Of a DNA stretch of 64,000 nucleotides, positions 26,094 to 34,629 are shown piece after piece. This DNA comes from CAYFNF01 sp964344485 (GTDB taxonomy: Bacteria; Patescibacteriota; Patescibacteriia; UBA9570; XYC2-FULL-38-9). The notes below the pieces were generated by a model. It saw only the letters and a program-made list of their open reading frames with translations, ran no database searches and had not been told where the DNA came from. Within the stretch, counting starts at the first letter, position 1, and the number at the start of each line of letters is the position of its first letter. The translations under genes were made by a program, and so were the position numbers. The DNA lies in NCBI GenBank assembly GCA_964344485.1, contig CAYFNF010000003.1, positions 1 to 64,000 on the forward strand, read 5' to 3'.

Positions 26094-26425
26094 TTTTTGA
26101 TACACTCCTGTTTTGGATATGAAAGGGTAAGATCTGGGTGTATCTGCGTAATATCGATCCAGTCTGTACTAATCCTGATGACTGGTGAGAAATCAGGAGA
26201 GGAGAGAGATTTTTAGCACACACTGGTACTACGCAATCCAGAACGTTTACCCCTTCGTATCCAAACAGGAATGAATGCTCTCTCTCCTTTGTATAGATAA
26301 AAGGAACGATAGTTGTGGAATACCTCCACAGAAGAAAAAAATGGCGTTCTCTCTTCTGTATGGACATTCCATTTCTCTGCAAGCACAAAATAATAATAGC
26401 CCTATTATATTGTGCTACGCTTCTA

Positions 26426-26588
26426 CCCCTCTATCTCCTCGGATTCAGTTTCTCCTCGTTTACTCAGAAAGGTGACGCCAGCATTGGTATGCTGAGGAGG
26501 AGTCACATACCAGAGGCATCACCTTTCTGAGTCCAATCCGCTGATTGGAAAATTCTCCTCAAATAAATCTCCTCATACAGTTCCCCTC
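26426..26588 (-). repeat. Mirror array of six GAGGRG motifs around a CUCCUCCUC loop
   Basis: Reading the minus strand, GAGGGG (26583-26588), GAGGAG (26569-26574) and GAGGAG (26555-26560) precede two adjacent hairpins. GAGGAG (26452-26457), GAGGAG (26435-26440) and GAGGGG (26426-26431) follow. The larger hairpin carries CUCCUCCUC (26494-26502) in its 14-base loop, complementary to every flanking motif and containing the ribosomal anti-Shine-Dalgarno core CCUCC. Confidence 0.75.
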
Positions 26589-26616
26589 ATTCATTTCTGG
26601 ATTTATGGAACAATGC

Positions 26617-26644
26617 AGTATAAACAATCCACAGAAAAAGTCAA
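26617..26644 (-). promoter_or_regulatory. Promoter of the structured RNA
   Basis: On the minus strand TTGACT (26639-26644) and TATACT (26617-26622) are 16 bases apart, predicting transcription from about 26610. It lies about 50 bases past the lepA stop codon. Confidence 0.7.
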
Positions 26645-26692
26645 CCCCTAATGTGGAATACTAAAATTTTTTAGCTAAAGTTAGCGATATTA

Positions 26693-28483
26693 TTATCGTT
26701 TCAGTACAGCGAGAAATGCATCTTGAGGAATGTCGACCTTGCCAAGCGCCTTCATTTTCTTCTTTCCTTTCTTCTGCTTCTCCAATAATTTCCTCTTTCG
26801 TGATGCATCTCCGCCATATAATTTTGCAGTAACGTCTTTTCGTAACGGTGGAATACGTTCACTAGCAACTATTTTTGCTCCAACTGCGGCTTGTATCTTT
26901 ACTTCGAATAATTGACGCGGCAACACTCCTCGCAGCGCTTTCACCACTTTTCTGCCTGCGGTTTCGGCTTCGTCTTTATAGACCATTGAGGAGAGTGGTC
27001 CAACTGACTCCTCAGCCACGAGAATATCCATTCGTACTATTTCTGCTTGCTGATAGGATTGAAACTCATAATTCAATGATGCATATCCAGAAGAAACATT
27101 TTTTAACTTGTCATAGAAATCAACGACAACCCCAGCGAGAGGAATATGATAGTGCAGAATCACACGTTGCTCATCAATATACTCCATTTCATTTGCTGTA
27201 GGCTGACCTCGCTTCTCAATAATTAACTTCATGATATTTCCAATATACTCAGACGGCGTTACAATATCCACTGCCATAATCGGCTCTTCTATGTGATCAA
27301 TCTGTGATGGATCCGGCAAGTCTAACGGAGATGAGATAATATGATCTGTTCCATCTGTTACATAGACCTGATACGCCACTGATGGTGTTGTCACAATTAA
27401 ATCCACATCAAACTCTCGGCGTAACCGCTCGGTAATAATGTCTAAATGGAGCATTCCTAAGAATCCACAGCGAAAACCAAAGCCTAGCGCGACCGAGTTC
27501 TCAACTTCATAGGTGAGACTTGCGTCATTCAACTTCAACCGCCCCATAGCTTCCCTTAAATCTGGATACTTGCTAGTGTCTTTCGGGTATAACCCAGCAA
27601 AGACCATGGGTTGGGCTACTTGATATCCTGGCAACGCTTCTTGTGCTGCTTGTTTCTTTATCGTAATAGTATCTCCGACTCTTGCATCCTCAACACCCTT
27701 GAATCCAGTAACAATATATCCAATCTCTCCAGCACGCAGTACGTCGCACGACTCCATCTCAGGAGTAAAGACCCCTACTTCCAATGCTTCAGTATGCGCT
27801 TGGTTCCCCATCAGGAGAATAGTATCATTCTTTCGGATCACTCCGTCGATGACTCGAATATACGTAATGACTCCTCTATAGTCATCAAACATAGAATCAA
27901 ATATCAATGCACGTGCCTGCGTCTCTTCATCTTGCGCTGGCTCAGGGACACGCTCTACTATCGCGGATAGAATAGCTTCTACGTTCTCGCCTGTTTTTGC
28001 TGAGACCGGAATAATCTCACTTTCGTCACACCCCAGCAGTGACGTGAGTTCACTCATGACACGATCTACTTCAGCTGCAGGTAGGTCGATTTTATTAATC
28101 ACTGGGATGATCTCTAGGTTCTGTTCCAACGCTAAATAGAGATTTGCTAAGGTCTGTGCTTGAATGCCCTGTGATGCATCTACGACCAGTAGCGCGCCTT
28201 CACACGCCTGCAATGAGCGAGAGACTTCATAAGAGAAATCCACATGCCCGGGAGTGTCTATAAGATTTAATACATACTCTGTTCCATTTTCAGTGTATGC
28301 CATACGTACTGGTTGCAGCTTGATCGTGATACCACGTTCCCGTTCCAGATCCATTTGATCTAATAACTGCTCTTTCATGTCGCGCTGTTCAACGGTATTC
28401 GTCAATTCTAAAATGCGGTCCGCGAGCGTGGACTTTCCGTGATCAATATGCGCAATGATACAAAAATTACGAATAGTATTCAT
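26693..28483 (-). CDS. lepA: Elongation factor 4 (LepA)
   Basis: A 596-residue ribosomal GTPase that back-translocates or remodels stalled ribosomes. The G-domain opens with IIAHIDHGKSTLADRI (G1), RGITIK (G2), DTPGHVDF (G3) and NKIDLP (G4). The C-terminal LepA-specific domain ends with KLYGGDASRKRKLLEKQKKGKKKMK, cited here only by its family-diagnostic GGDxxRKxKLLxxQKxGKK pattern. Length is normal. The ATG at 28483 matches the family start, while a TTG 9 bases earlier is less likely. No good Shine-Dalgarno is visible. Confidence 0.97.
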   Translation of the reverse strand: MNTIRNFCIIAHIDHGKSTLADRILELTNTVEQRDMKEQLLDQMDLERERGITIKLQPVRMAYTENGTEYVLNLIDTPGHVDFSYEVSRSLQACEGALLVVDASQGIQAQTLANLYLALEQNLEIIPVINKIDLPAAEVDRVMSELTSLLGCDESEIIPVSAKTGENVEAILSAIVERVPEPAQDEETQARALIFDSMFDDYRGVITYIRVIDGVIRKNDTILLMGNQAHTEALEVGVFTPEMESCDVLRAGEIGYIVTGFKGVEDARVGDTITIKKQAAQEALPGYQVAQPMVFAGLYPKDTSKYPDLREAMGRLKLNDASLTYEVENSVALGFGFRCGFLGMLHLDIITERLRREFDVDLIVTTPSVAYQVYVTDGTDHIISSPLDLPDPSQIDHIEEPIMAVDIVTPSEYIGNIMKLIIEKRGQPTANEMEYIDEQRVILHYHIPLAGVVVDFYDKLKNVSSGYASLNYEFQSYQQAEIVRMDILVAEESVGPLSSMVYKDEAETAGRKVVKALRGVLPRQLFEVKIQAAVGAKIVASERIPPLRKDVTAKLYGGDASRKRKLLEKQKKGKKKMKALGKVDIPQDAFLAVLKR

Positions 28484-28530
28484 ACTGCTCAACTAGTCTA
28501 CCAGACGACCGTAAAAACGCAAAACATGCC

Positions 28531-30078
28531 CTACTGTGCTTCGGAACGCCAGACTCGACGTACGAGCAACCACATGGACCGTGCTTTTTTAATAATGGTT
28601 TTTGCTTCTTCAAACTTAAAGTAATGCGCAATAAATATATATGCAATGCCGCCTCCGATAATCGCACCGCATGTTTGTATCGCAACCCCGACAAAGGTCT
28701 GCATGTTCACTAACGGTGCAACTGTGTACTTCATTCCCTGAATAATGATTCCCATACCTAGTGATGCAATGATGATTTTCCATGTTGAAGAGATGATATG
28801 ATCATCATCCAAGTCCCCGTGTCGCATGCGTAGTACTGTGAGGAGTGCAAGCATCTGTAGTATTGCGGCAACCGAGAATGCAAGCGCTAGCCCAGTAATG
28901 CCCATAAATTGTACGAGAATGAGGGCAAGAGCGATATTTATCGCCATGGCAGCAGCACTAATAATGACTGGTGTTTTCGTGTCTTGTCGTGCAAAGAAGG
29001 ACCGTGCAAGCAATGGAATGAGTGCTTGCCCAAACATGGATAGAGCAAACATTCCTAATGTCTGTGCAGTGAGGACCGTTGCAGTCCAATCAAACTCTCC
29101 TGATCCGTATACGAGACGAACTACCTGCGCACGCAGCAATAGGATTGCAATCGAGACCGGTATAATAAAAAATAGAATACGACGGAAGTTCTCTGAAAAA
29201 CACTGCTTGAACCGATCAATGTTATTCTCAGCAAATGCCTCAGAGAATACTGGGAAAGCTGCGAGTGCTAATGAGACACCGAATATATTAATAGGAAAAT
29301 GCTGTAAGTTATCTGCAAACTGCCACACGGACCGCGCGCCATCATCCAGTGTAGATGCAATAGCAAATATAATAACGATATTTAATTGCGTGAGGCCAAG
29401 CGCGAATGCACGCGGGGGCATGAGTTTTAATATCTGCCGCACACCAGAATGCTTGAATTGACAGACCGGCTTATAGCGAAATCCTGCGCGCACCACTGCA
29501 GGTACTTGAATCACAAAATGCAAGAATGCTCCGAGCACTACACCGAGCGGAAGCCCAACATCTCCANNNNNNNNNNNNNNNNNNNNNNNCTTATACGCGT
29601 GCAGTATTCCAGAAAGAAGATTGCTGATACCAAAAAAGAACAACGAGAACAGCATAATGCGGGTGAAATAGATGATCGTCTGTTGCTGCTCAACAGAGTC
29701 TCCATACGCCAGCAGCTGCATTAACTGAGGTGTGAATATATATAGAAGAATTCCGATGCCGATCAACCCAACAGCAATCATGTTTAATAGCGTATTTGCT
29801 ATCTGCATCGCGTCTTGCTTGCCCTTCTTTGAAAGATGCTCTATAAACACGGGAACAAACGAAGCAGACATCACTCCTAGTACTAGAATGTTAAAGATGA
29901 AATCCGGAATTTTAAAAGCAGTAAAGTAGCTATCGAGCAACTCCCCTGCACCGAACTGGTCAGCCAATAGGCGATCTCGCAGTAGACCGAGAATACGACT
30001 ACACACAGAAGCAGAGCCTATGATAATGGCTCCGCCCATAACTGTTTGCTGTAATTTTCTTATAACGGTTGTGACCAT
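28531..30078 (-). CDS. murJ: Lipid II flippase MurJ (contains an assembly gap)
   Basis: A MviN/MurJ multidrug-exporter-fold protein with about 14 membrane helices that flips lipid II outward. The N-terminus has GSASVCSRILGLLRDRLLADQFG, of which SRILGLLRD is the family signature, followed by LDSYFTAFKIPDF and, later, QALIPLLARSFFARQDTKTP. A run of 23 N (29567-29589) falls after GILHAYK, where the family normally has roughly 25-30 more residues (RFF...LAP...YN). The gap therefore keeps the frame but is probably shorter than the real sequence. A cytoplasmic tail ends the protein. Confidence 0.93.
   Translation of the reverse strand: MVTTVIRKLQQTVMGGAIIIGSASVCSRILGLLRDRLLADQFGAGELLDSYFTAFKIPDFIFNILVLGVMSASFVPVFIEHLSKKGKQDAMQIANTLLNMIAVGLIGIGILLYIFTPQLMQLLAYGDSVEQQQTIIYFTRIMLFSLFFFGISNLLSGILHAYKXXXXXXXXGDVGLPLGVVLGAFLHFVIQVPAVVRAGFRYKPVCQFKHSGVRQILKLMPPRAFALGLTQLNIVIIFAIASTLDDGARSVWQFADNLQHFPINIFGVSLALAAFPVFSEAFAENNIDRFKQCFSENFRRILFFIIPVSIAILLLRAQVVRLVYGSGEFDWTATVLTAQTLGMFALSMFGQALIPLLARSFFARQDTKTPVIISAAAMAINIALALILVQFMGITGLALAFSVAAILQMLALLTVLRMRHGDLDDDHIISSTWKIIIASLGMGIIIQGMKYTVAPLVNMQTFVGVAIQTCGAIIGGGIAYIFIAHYFKFEEAKTIIKKARSMWLLVRRVWRSEAQ
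29567..29589. other. Assembly gap (23 N) inside murJ
   Basis: Twenty-three unknown bases join two contigs. Comparison with the MurJ family suggests that the missing stretch is longer than 23 bases. Confidence 0.95.
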
Positions 30079-30091
30079 GCGTCCTGATCCA

Positions 30092-32761
30092 CTACTTGGC
30101 TTTTAACACCATCCCAACAAAGAGGTCCTGCTCGATGATCGTCTGAATACCGCCGGAGTAATCACCTGGATACGACAGTACGGTCTCCATATTGGACGGC
30201 AGATCGACGTCACTAATAAACAGTGTATCAAAGCTTCCAGGCTGTTTTTGTATCAATAATGAGTACCGATCGCTATCTTGCCAAAACCCTCCGACCTGAA
30301 TGGTAAACGGCAGCTTATAGGTAATGCTGACGATCGAGCTCTCTCCGTATGGTGTCAGCATCCAGCCGCCGATGACCGTTTTTCCGAATTCAGTGTTTGT
30401 GTTCACATCTATTAACTCATTTTCACGGATGGCACCTGAAATACTCTCTAAATCTTTATCAGTGGTATACCCTGCTTCTGGCTCTAAGAATAGTTCTGCG
30501 CTTGGCACCTCAAACCCTTCAGCAGAGAGTAGTTCACTACCCTCAGGTAGATAGAATCGTATATAGTCGTTGTTGTTTACGCCGCGGAGCTCGTCATCTT
30601 TCGTACCTTTATGCACGCGTCGCACTGTTACTGTATCGATAATTGACCCATCAGCAGAGATCTGCGCATGATGACTAACCATCTCTTCCACTACATCGTC
30701 TGTTTTGCCGCCACCGATATTTGCATGGAATATACCTAGATAGTCTCTATCAGTCTCTTTAATCTCACCGCTCCAGTCTTGTTTAGAGAACTGCTTTTGC
30801 AGCGTTGGATCGTTCATGTATACCAGAATGTCTTTCTCTGCAGTGGCTTCTTTTAAAATAGACAGGATACGGATAAGCCCATCTGGAGTATTCGCAGAAT
30901 CAAATAGTTTGTTAAACAGCAATGGGGTCATGTCCCCAATAATCTTCTTTGATTCTCTAGTCACGTCGTACTTCTGCTCAGCACGCATCTGAACTTCTTC
31001 ATAGAAATTCTCTTCAGTAATAACCACGTCGTACTCTTCAGTCATATCTAACGGTCCAGTGATTTCTAACAGATCTTGAATGACGTTTGGTACGAGCGCA
31101 ACTACACCATCCACTGGATCTCCACCACTGTGCTCATAAAACCATTGCACCTTTTCAGCGCTAGCTGGGAAATGTGGAAACCAATTAGCATCCTGGAGGT
31201 TCCAATGAGGGTTTATTAAATGCAACGGTTCTGGTGATATCACCTGCTCTTTCATTTGTCCAGAGATGTCGTAGACTCCACCACCTGGAACGTCTATTCC
31301 TGTGACAACTCCTTGATCGATATCGACTAAAGCTAGACTCCCGATAAAACCACCGGTCGGTCGCATCTCATGATTATTTTGAAATATCACTAAATACTGT
31401 TTCTGCTCTTCATGGCCCAAGAATGCAAGTAGCGTGTCGGTGAGCTGCAAACCATCTGCTAACATAGTTTGAATATCAGGCAGCGCTTCTTGAGCAAATG
31501 TAACTACTTCTCGTTTATCTTCTGGCAGCACATCCACTGATACCTGCTCCAAATGCTCAGATGCAGTAGTGATATGCTCCACTGCTGGAGCGAGTGCTGA
31601 GTGTACAACCACAAGTAGTGACGTCAGCCCAGCGTCTTCTTGTTCAGAGACTTGCTGCACATCTACGGTGTTCAAAATTGCTAGTGCTTTCGATAACTGC
31701 TCACCTGCCGCAGCGAGTTCGCTTCCTGTTACAATTAAATGCCGCGCAGAATCAAATTGTTTCCCCTTCCCCGGAATATATTTGGCAACTGATACTACAA
31801 ATGAGTTCAGTTCTTCGATTTCATTATTTGCTGCGGTAAATGACTCCAGCGCTTGAGTGAATTCGCTCTCTGCTGAAGAGAAATCTAACCCTTGAATATC
31901 TTCGCCGCCGTTCATTAAGTGTTCAAACGCGATCTCAGCAGATTGTGTGACCAACGCTTCGAGATCACTGGATTGATGTAGCATAGCAGAGACGCTAGCG
32001 GGAATAATAAAGACTACAGCCAGCAACGCGAATGCAATAGCAGGTTTAATAACTGTACTAAATGAAAAGCCAAAACGTGGCAGGTCAGAAGCTTTTACAG
32101 CATCAAATTCGTGATCCGTAAGTGGGCGTTCCCAAAAAGACTGTCGTGGTTCTACTGGTTTCTTCTTCTTTTTCTGATGCTTAATCTTCTTCTGTTGAGC
32201 AATACGGTCTTTTTTCTCCTGTTTCTTTTTTCGGCGCTGTTCTTTACTCGAAACTGTCTTATGCACAGGGGCTGGCACAGTTTTTTTCTTCTCTTCTTGC
32301 CAGAATGCTAACTCTTCAGCTGATACTTCTGGAGCATGATGCTTCTGCTGTAGTGCTGGTTGAGATAACAGAGTTTCAGTATAGACCTGTTCTAACGAAC
32401 GTGCCGCGGTTGTTTTTCGGGACTTGTCAGCGGTTGCCTTTCTCTTGCGCTGCCGTTGTTGTGTATGAACAACAGATGGTGCTGTTACTTTCTTCTTCGA
32501 CGCTTTCTTTTTTGTTCCAGAGAACAGCGTAAAAACACCCGCGCGCTTCTTACTCTTTTGCTTTGTGACTGTGGATTGAACTTCCTTCTTCGGTTCTGTA
32601 CGTACTTGTTTCACCTCTCGCTTTGCGATCATGCTACGCAAATCAATCACATTCGAATTCGGCACGCCTTCGACTGGTTGCTTCTTCGACCGTACTCGTA
32701 CTTGAGAGATTGCTACACGGTCAGCTCGTTTCTGTTGTTTGTTCTTTTTTCTGTGACTCAT
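30092..32761 (-). CDS. DUF4012 membrane protein with basic N-terminal region
   Basis: An 889-residue protein. Residues 1-225 are Lys/Arg/Gln-rich and probably disordered in the cytoplasm, then one membrane helix (about 240-262, IKPAIAFALLAVVFIIPASV) and a large outer part. Residues about 450-600 carry the DUF4012 hallmark YLVIFQNNHEMRPTGGFIGS, a motif that recalls LytR-CpsA-Psr-type wall glycopolymer proteins. DUF4012 proteins are common in CPR and Actinobacteria and usually lie beside glycosyltransferases, as here, where the upstream glycosyltransferase gene overlaps by 41 bases. The likely role is in assembly or attachment of surface glycans. That role is inferred. Confidence 0.85.
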   Translation of the reverse strand: MSHRKKNKQQKRADRVAISQVRVRSKKQPVEGVPNSNVIDLRSMIAKREVKQVRTEPKKEVQSTVTKQKSKKRAGVFTLFSGTKKKASKKKVTAPSVVHTQQRQRKRKATADKSRKTTAARSLEQVYTETLLSQPALQQKHHAPEVSAEELAFWQEEKKKTVPAPVHKTVSSKEQRRKKKQEKKDRIAQQKKIKHQKKKKKPVEPRQSFWERPLTDHEFDAVKASDLPRFGFSFSTVIKPAIAFALLAVVFIIPASVSAMLHQSSDLEALVTQSAEIAFEHLMNGGEDIQGLDFSSAESEFTQALESFTAANNEIEELNSFVVSVAKYIPGKGKQFDSARHLIVTGSELAAAGEQLSKALAILNTVDVQQVSEQEDAGLTSLLVVVHSALAPAVEHITTASEHLEQVSVDVLPEDKREVVTFAQEALPDIQTMLADGLQLTDTLLAFLGHEEQKQYLVIFQNNHEMRPTGGFIGSLALVDIDQGVVTGIDVPGGGVYDISGQMKEQVISPEPLHLINPHWNLQDANWFPHFPASAEKVQWFYEHSGGDPVDGVVALVPNVIQDLLEITGPLDMTEEYDVVITEENFYEEVQMRAEQKYDVTRESKKIIGDMTPLLFNKLFDSANTPDGLIRILSILKEATAEKDILVYMNDPTLQKQFSKQDWSGEIKETDRDYLGIFHANIGGGKTDDVVEEMVSHHAQISADGSIIDTVTVRRVHKGTKDDELRGVNNNDYIRFYLPEGSELLSAEGFEVPSAELFLEPEAGYTTDKDLESISGAIRENELIDVNTNTEFGKTVIGGWMLTPYGESSIVSITYKLPFTIQVGGFWQDSDRYSLLIQKQPGSFDTLFISDVDLPSNMETVLSYPGDYSGGIQTIIEQDLFVGMVLKAK

Positions 32762-33878
32762 AGATCTGTAACGTTTGTTCCATCATCTTTTTCCACGAAA
32801 ACTGCTTCACTCGCTCATATCCCTTGTGTCGCAGTTTTTCGCGCACCTCAGCATTACTCCAAACGGTTTGGATTGCGTCTATTATACCAGATATGCTCTT
32901 GGGATCAAAGTATAACGCTGCATCACTGAGTACTTCTGGTATACAAGAAGATTTCGCTGCTAATACTGGCGCCCCATAGCTCATGGCTTCTAACGGTGGC
33001 AAGCCAAACCCCTCGTATAATGAAGGGAAAATGTACGCGATAGCACTTTGATATAAAGCAGGAAGGTCTGCATCCGGAATAAAACCTGTGAATACTGTAT
33101 ACTCATCCACATCATTGGCCCAAGCCTGTTGCTTCAATCGCGCATAAAAATAATCCTCTTTCCCAACAAAGACCATTTTCCATGGTATCTCGCCTGACTG
33201 TTTCAATTCCTTCATGACATCAAGCAGCAGTTCTAAATTTTTATGTGGATATGCATTTCCGATATATAGAAAGAACGGTGAGGTAATTCCGTACTTCTGT
33301 AACGTTTTTTCAGTCTGGTCCGGCGTGAGCGGCTCTGCACTTACGTCCGCTGCTTCGTACGTCACATCTACTTTTTTCGTCGGGAGACTATAGTAATCAA
33401 TAATGTCTTTTTTTGAGAACTCTGATACAGTAATAATCTTTGAAGAGTACTTCACTGCATGTTTCATCACGATCTGTCCTGCATAGTGTTTAAAACGATA
33501 TAGTATAGGCCCAAGAGTGGTAGCACGGTCAGTAGGAAAATGATTGATGATCAGGTCGTGGATCGTTACGATAAACGGTTTCCGATACAGCAACGGGACG
33601 TTGAAATGTGGAAAATGCATAAAATCAACCTTCTCGCGCCAGATACGGAACGGCATGAACACTTGTTCAGAGAACGTATACCAGTGATACGGAGCTAGAA
33701 CTGGAGTAAAATTTTCATTTTTTATACTCCATTGCCGATAGCTATCTGCTTGTAAAAAAATCACATACTCATTTTCATGATCATGTTCAGCTAAATACTC
33801 AATGAGTTTCTGCGTGTAGCGGCCAAGACCCTTAGACTGTTCCCCGCCGTAAAACCGCGCATCAATACCGATCTTCAT
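32721..33878 (-). CDS. Glycosyltransferase family 4 (GT-B fold)
   Basis: A 385-residue cytoplasmic GT-B enzyme. The N-terminus MKIGIDARFYGGEQSKGLGRYT has the glycine loop of mannosyltransferase-like GT4 proteins. The C-terminal donor site shows SLYEGFGLPPLEAMSYGAPVLA, with the EGFGLPxLEAM pattern binding the sugar nucleotide. The sugar cannot be predicted. It overlaps the methyltransferase start by 4 bases (ATGA) and the DUF4012 gene by 41 bases, so the three are one translational unit probably building a surface glycan. Confidence 0.9.
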   Translation of the reverse strand: MKIGIDARFYGGEQSKGLGRYTQKLIEYLAEHDHENEYVIFLQADSYRQWSIKNENFTPVLAPYHWYTFSEQVFMPFRIWREKVDFMHFPHFNVPLLYRKPFIVTIHDLIINHFPTDRATTLGPILYRFKHYAGQIVMKHAVKYSSKIITVSEFSKKDIIDYYSLPTKKVDVTYEAADVSAEPLTPDQTEKTLQKYGITSPFFLYIGNAYPHKNLELLLDVMKELKQSGEIPWKMVFVGKEDYFYARLKQQAWANDVDEYTVFTGFIPDADLPALYQSAIAYIFPSLYEGFGLPPLEAMSYGAPVLAAKSSCIPEVLSDAALYFDPKSISGIIDAIQTVWSNAEVREKLRHKGYERVKQFSWKKMMEQTLQIYESQKKEQTTETS

Positions 33879-34585
33879 TTTGTAGCTTTAAAAATGATAT
33901 ATGGTGGATGTTCCCGTTCTGAGTGCAACTTCTCGTCCTCGTATTGTTCTGCGGTTGGAGATAAGATCTCTTCTATGGTAAAACCACTCTCTTCGATGAC
34001 CGTCTTATAGTCCGAGATGCTCCAATAGTAATCATCAAACTCGACATCAATACTGTTTGTAAAAATTCGAACATGTAACAGGTCTCCGCTCTTTTTCCCC
34101 TCTGCTGAATCAGCTTGAAAAGATGTAAACCGTTTACCGTGCGACAATGGATGTGGATCCATGATGACAAACGAACCACCATCTGGAAGCTGAGAGTACA
34201 CGGCCGAACATAGACCTTTAAGAGAATCAATATTCGGAATACAACAAAATACAAACGTTGAGACAGCGCAATCAAAGTCGTACTGAGAAATATCTTTGTA
34301 TGATGCGACGTGATGATATTCAACACGAAAGGTGTCAGTAAGAAGCTTTCTTGCGTTCTTTATCGCTGTCTCGGAAGTATCAACACCAATAATACGTGCC
34401 AATGGATACGTACGAGCTAAAAAACGCGTAAACGGTCCATTGCCGCACCCGTAATCCAGAATCGTTTTTCCATTAAGATCCCCTAATAATTCAAGTGCTG
34501 TTGGGTACCCTAATAACCAAGTGGTGGTTGCATCTCGCACTTGATAGAGGTCTGAAAGTTGTTCCCAATACTGCTTTGTATCCAT
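33875..34585 (-). CDS. SAM-dependent class I methyltransferase
   Basis: A 236-residue Rossmann-fold methyltransferase. Motif I is ILDYGCGNGPFTRFLA (about 41-56), followed by the acidic end of strand two in IIGVDTSE and a motif IV-like FDCAVSTFVFCCIPN. The N-terminal WEQLSDLYQVRDAT resembles small-molecule methyltransferases. The substrate is unknown. Coupling to the glycosyltransferase suggests a sugar or lipid carrier, but that is a guess. Confidence 0.88.
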   Translation of the reverse strand: MDTKQYWEQLSDLYQVRDATTTWLLGYPTALELLGDLNGKTILDYGCGNGPFTRFLARTYPLARIIGVDTSETAIKNARKLLTDTFRVEYHHVASYKDISQYDFDCAVSTFVFCCIPNIDSLKGLCSAVYSQLPDGGSFVIMDPHPLSHGKRFTSFQADSAEGKKSGDLLHVRIFTNSIDVEFDDYYWSISDYKTVIEESGFTIEEILSPTAEQYEDEKLHSEREHPPYIIFKATK

Positions 34586-34629
34586 AGTGGTTATATTAGA
34601 GATAGTATAGCGCGTTTTAAAGGATTTCT

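Larger units (their letters stand above)
26070..26610 (-). ncRNA. Candidate structured non-coding RNA, about 540 nt
   Basis: This 637-base gap between lepA and ftsW holds no convincing gene. A near-consensus minus-strand promoter (26617-26644) and a terminator (26070-26093) bracket it. The predicted RNA is dense in helices: UCCAAUC/GAUUGGA with a four-base loop (26532-26549), a 69-nt hairpin with a perfect 13-pair base (26463-26531), AGCACAA/UUGUGCU with an inner A/U stem (26382-26416), ACAGAAGA/UCUUCUGU (26329-26360), UGUGGA/UCCACA (26314-26330), a 9-pair long-range helix GGAGAGAGA/UCUCUCUCC (26200-26288) and CCAGUC/GACUGG (26159-26185). I found none of the conserved blocks of RNase P RNA, tmRNA or 4.5S RNA. 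It may be a free RNA or a long regulatory leader and tail. Confidence 0.65.

Noticed and set aside
26056..26388. In-frame upstream extension of ftsW by 111 codons
   Set aside because: The frame is open, but it runs through a terminator hairpin and several palindromes. The peptide has no SEDS-like features, and a perfect -10 box ends 6 bases before the internal ATG. Chance openness of this length is not negligible, so proteomics would decide.
26070..26610. RNase P RNA, tmRNA or 4.5S RNA in the lepA-ftsW gap
   Set aside because: None of the conserved blocks I know (GAGGAAAGUCC and ACAGAA for RNase P, the tRNA-like ends of tmRNA, the GGAAG-loop core of 4.5S RNA) is present on either strand.
28826..29461. 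211-codon plus-strand frame across murJ
   Set aside because: It lies antisense to the clear MurJ membrane helices and has no ribosome site or family features.
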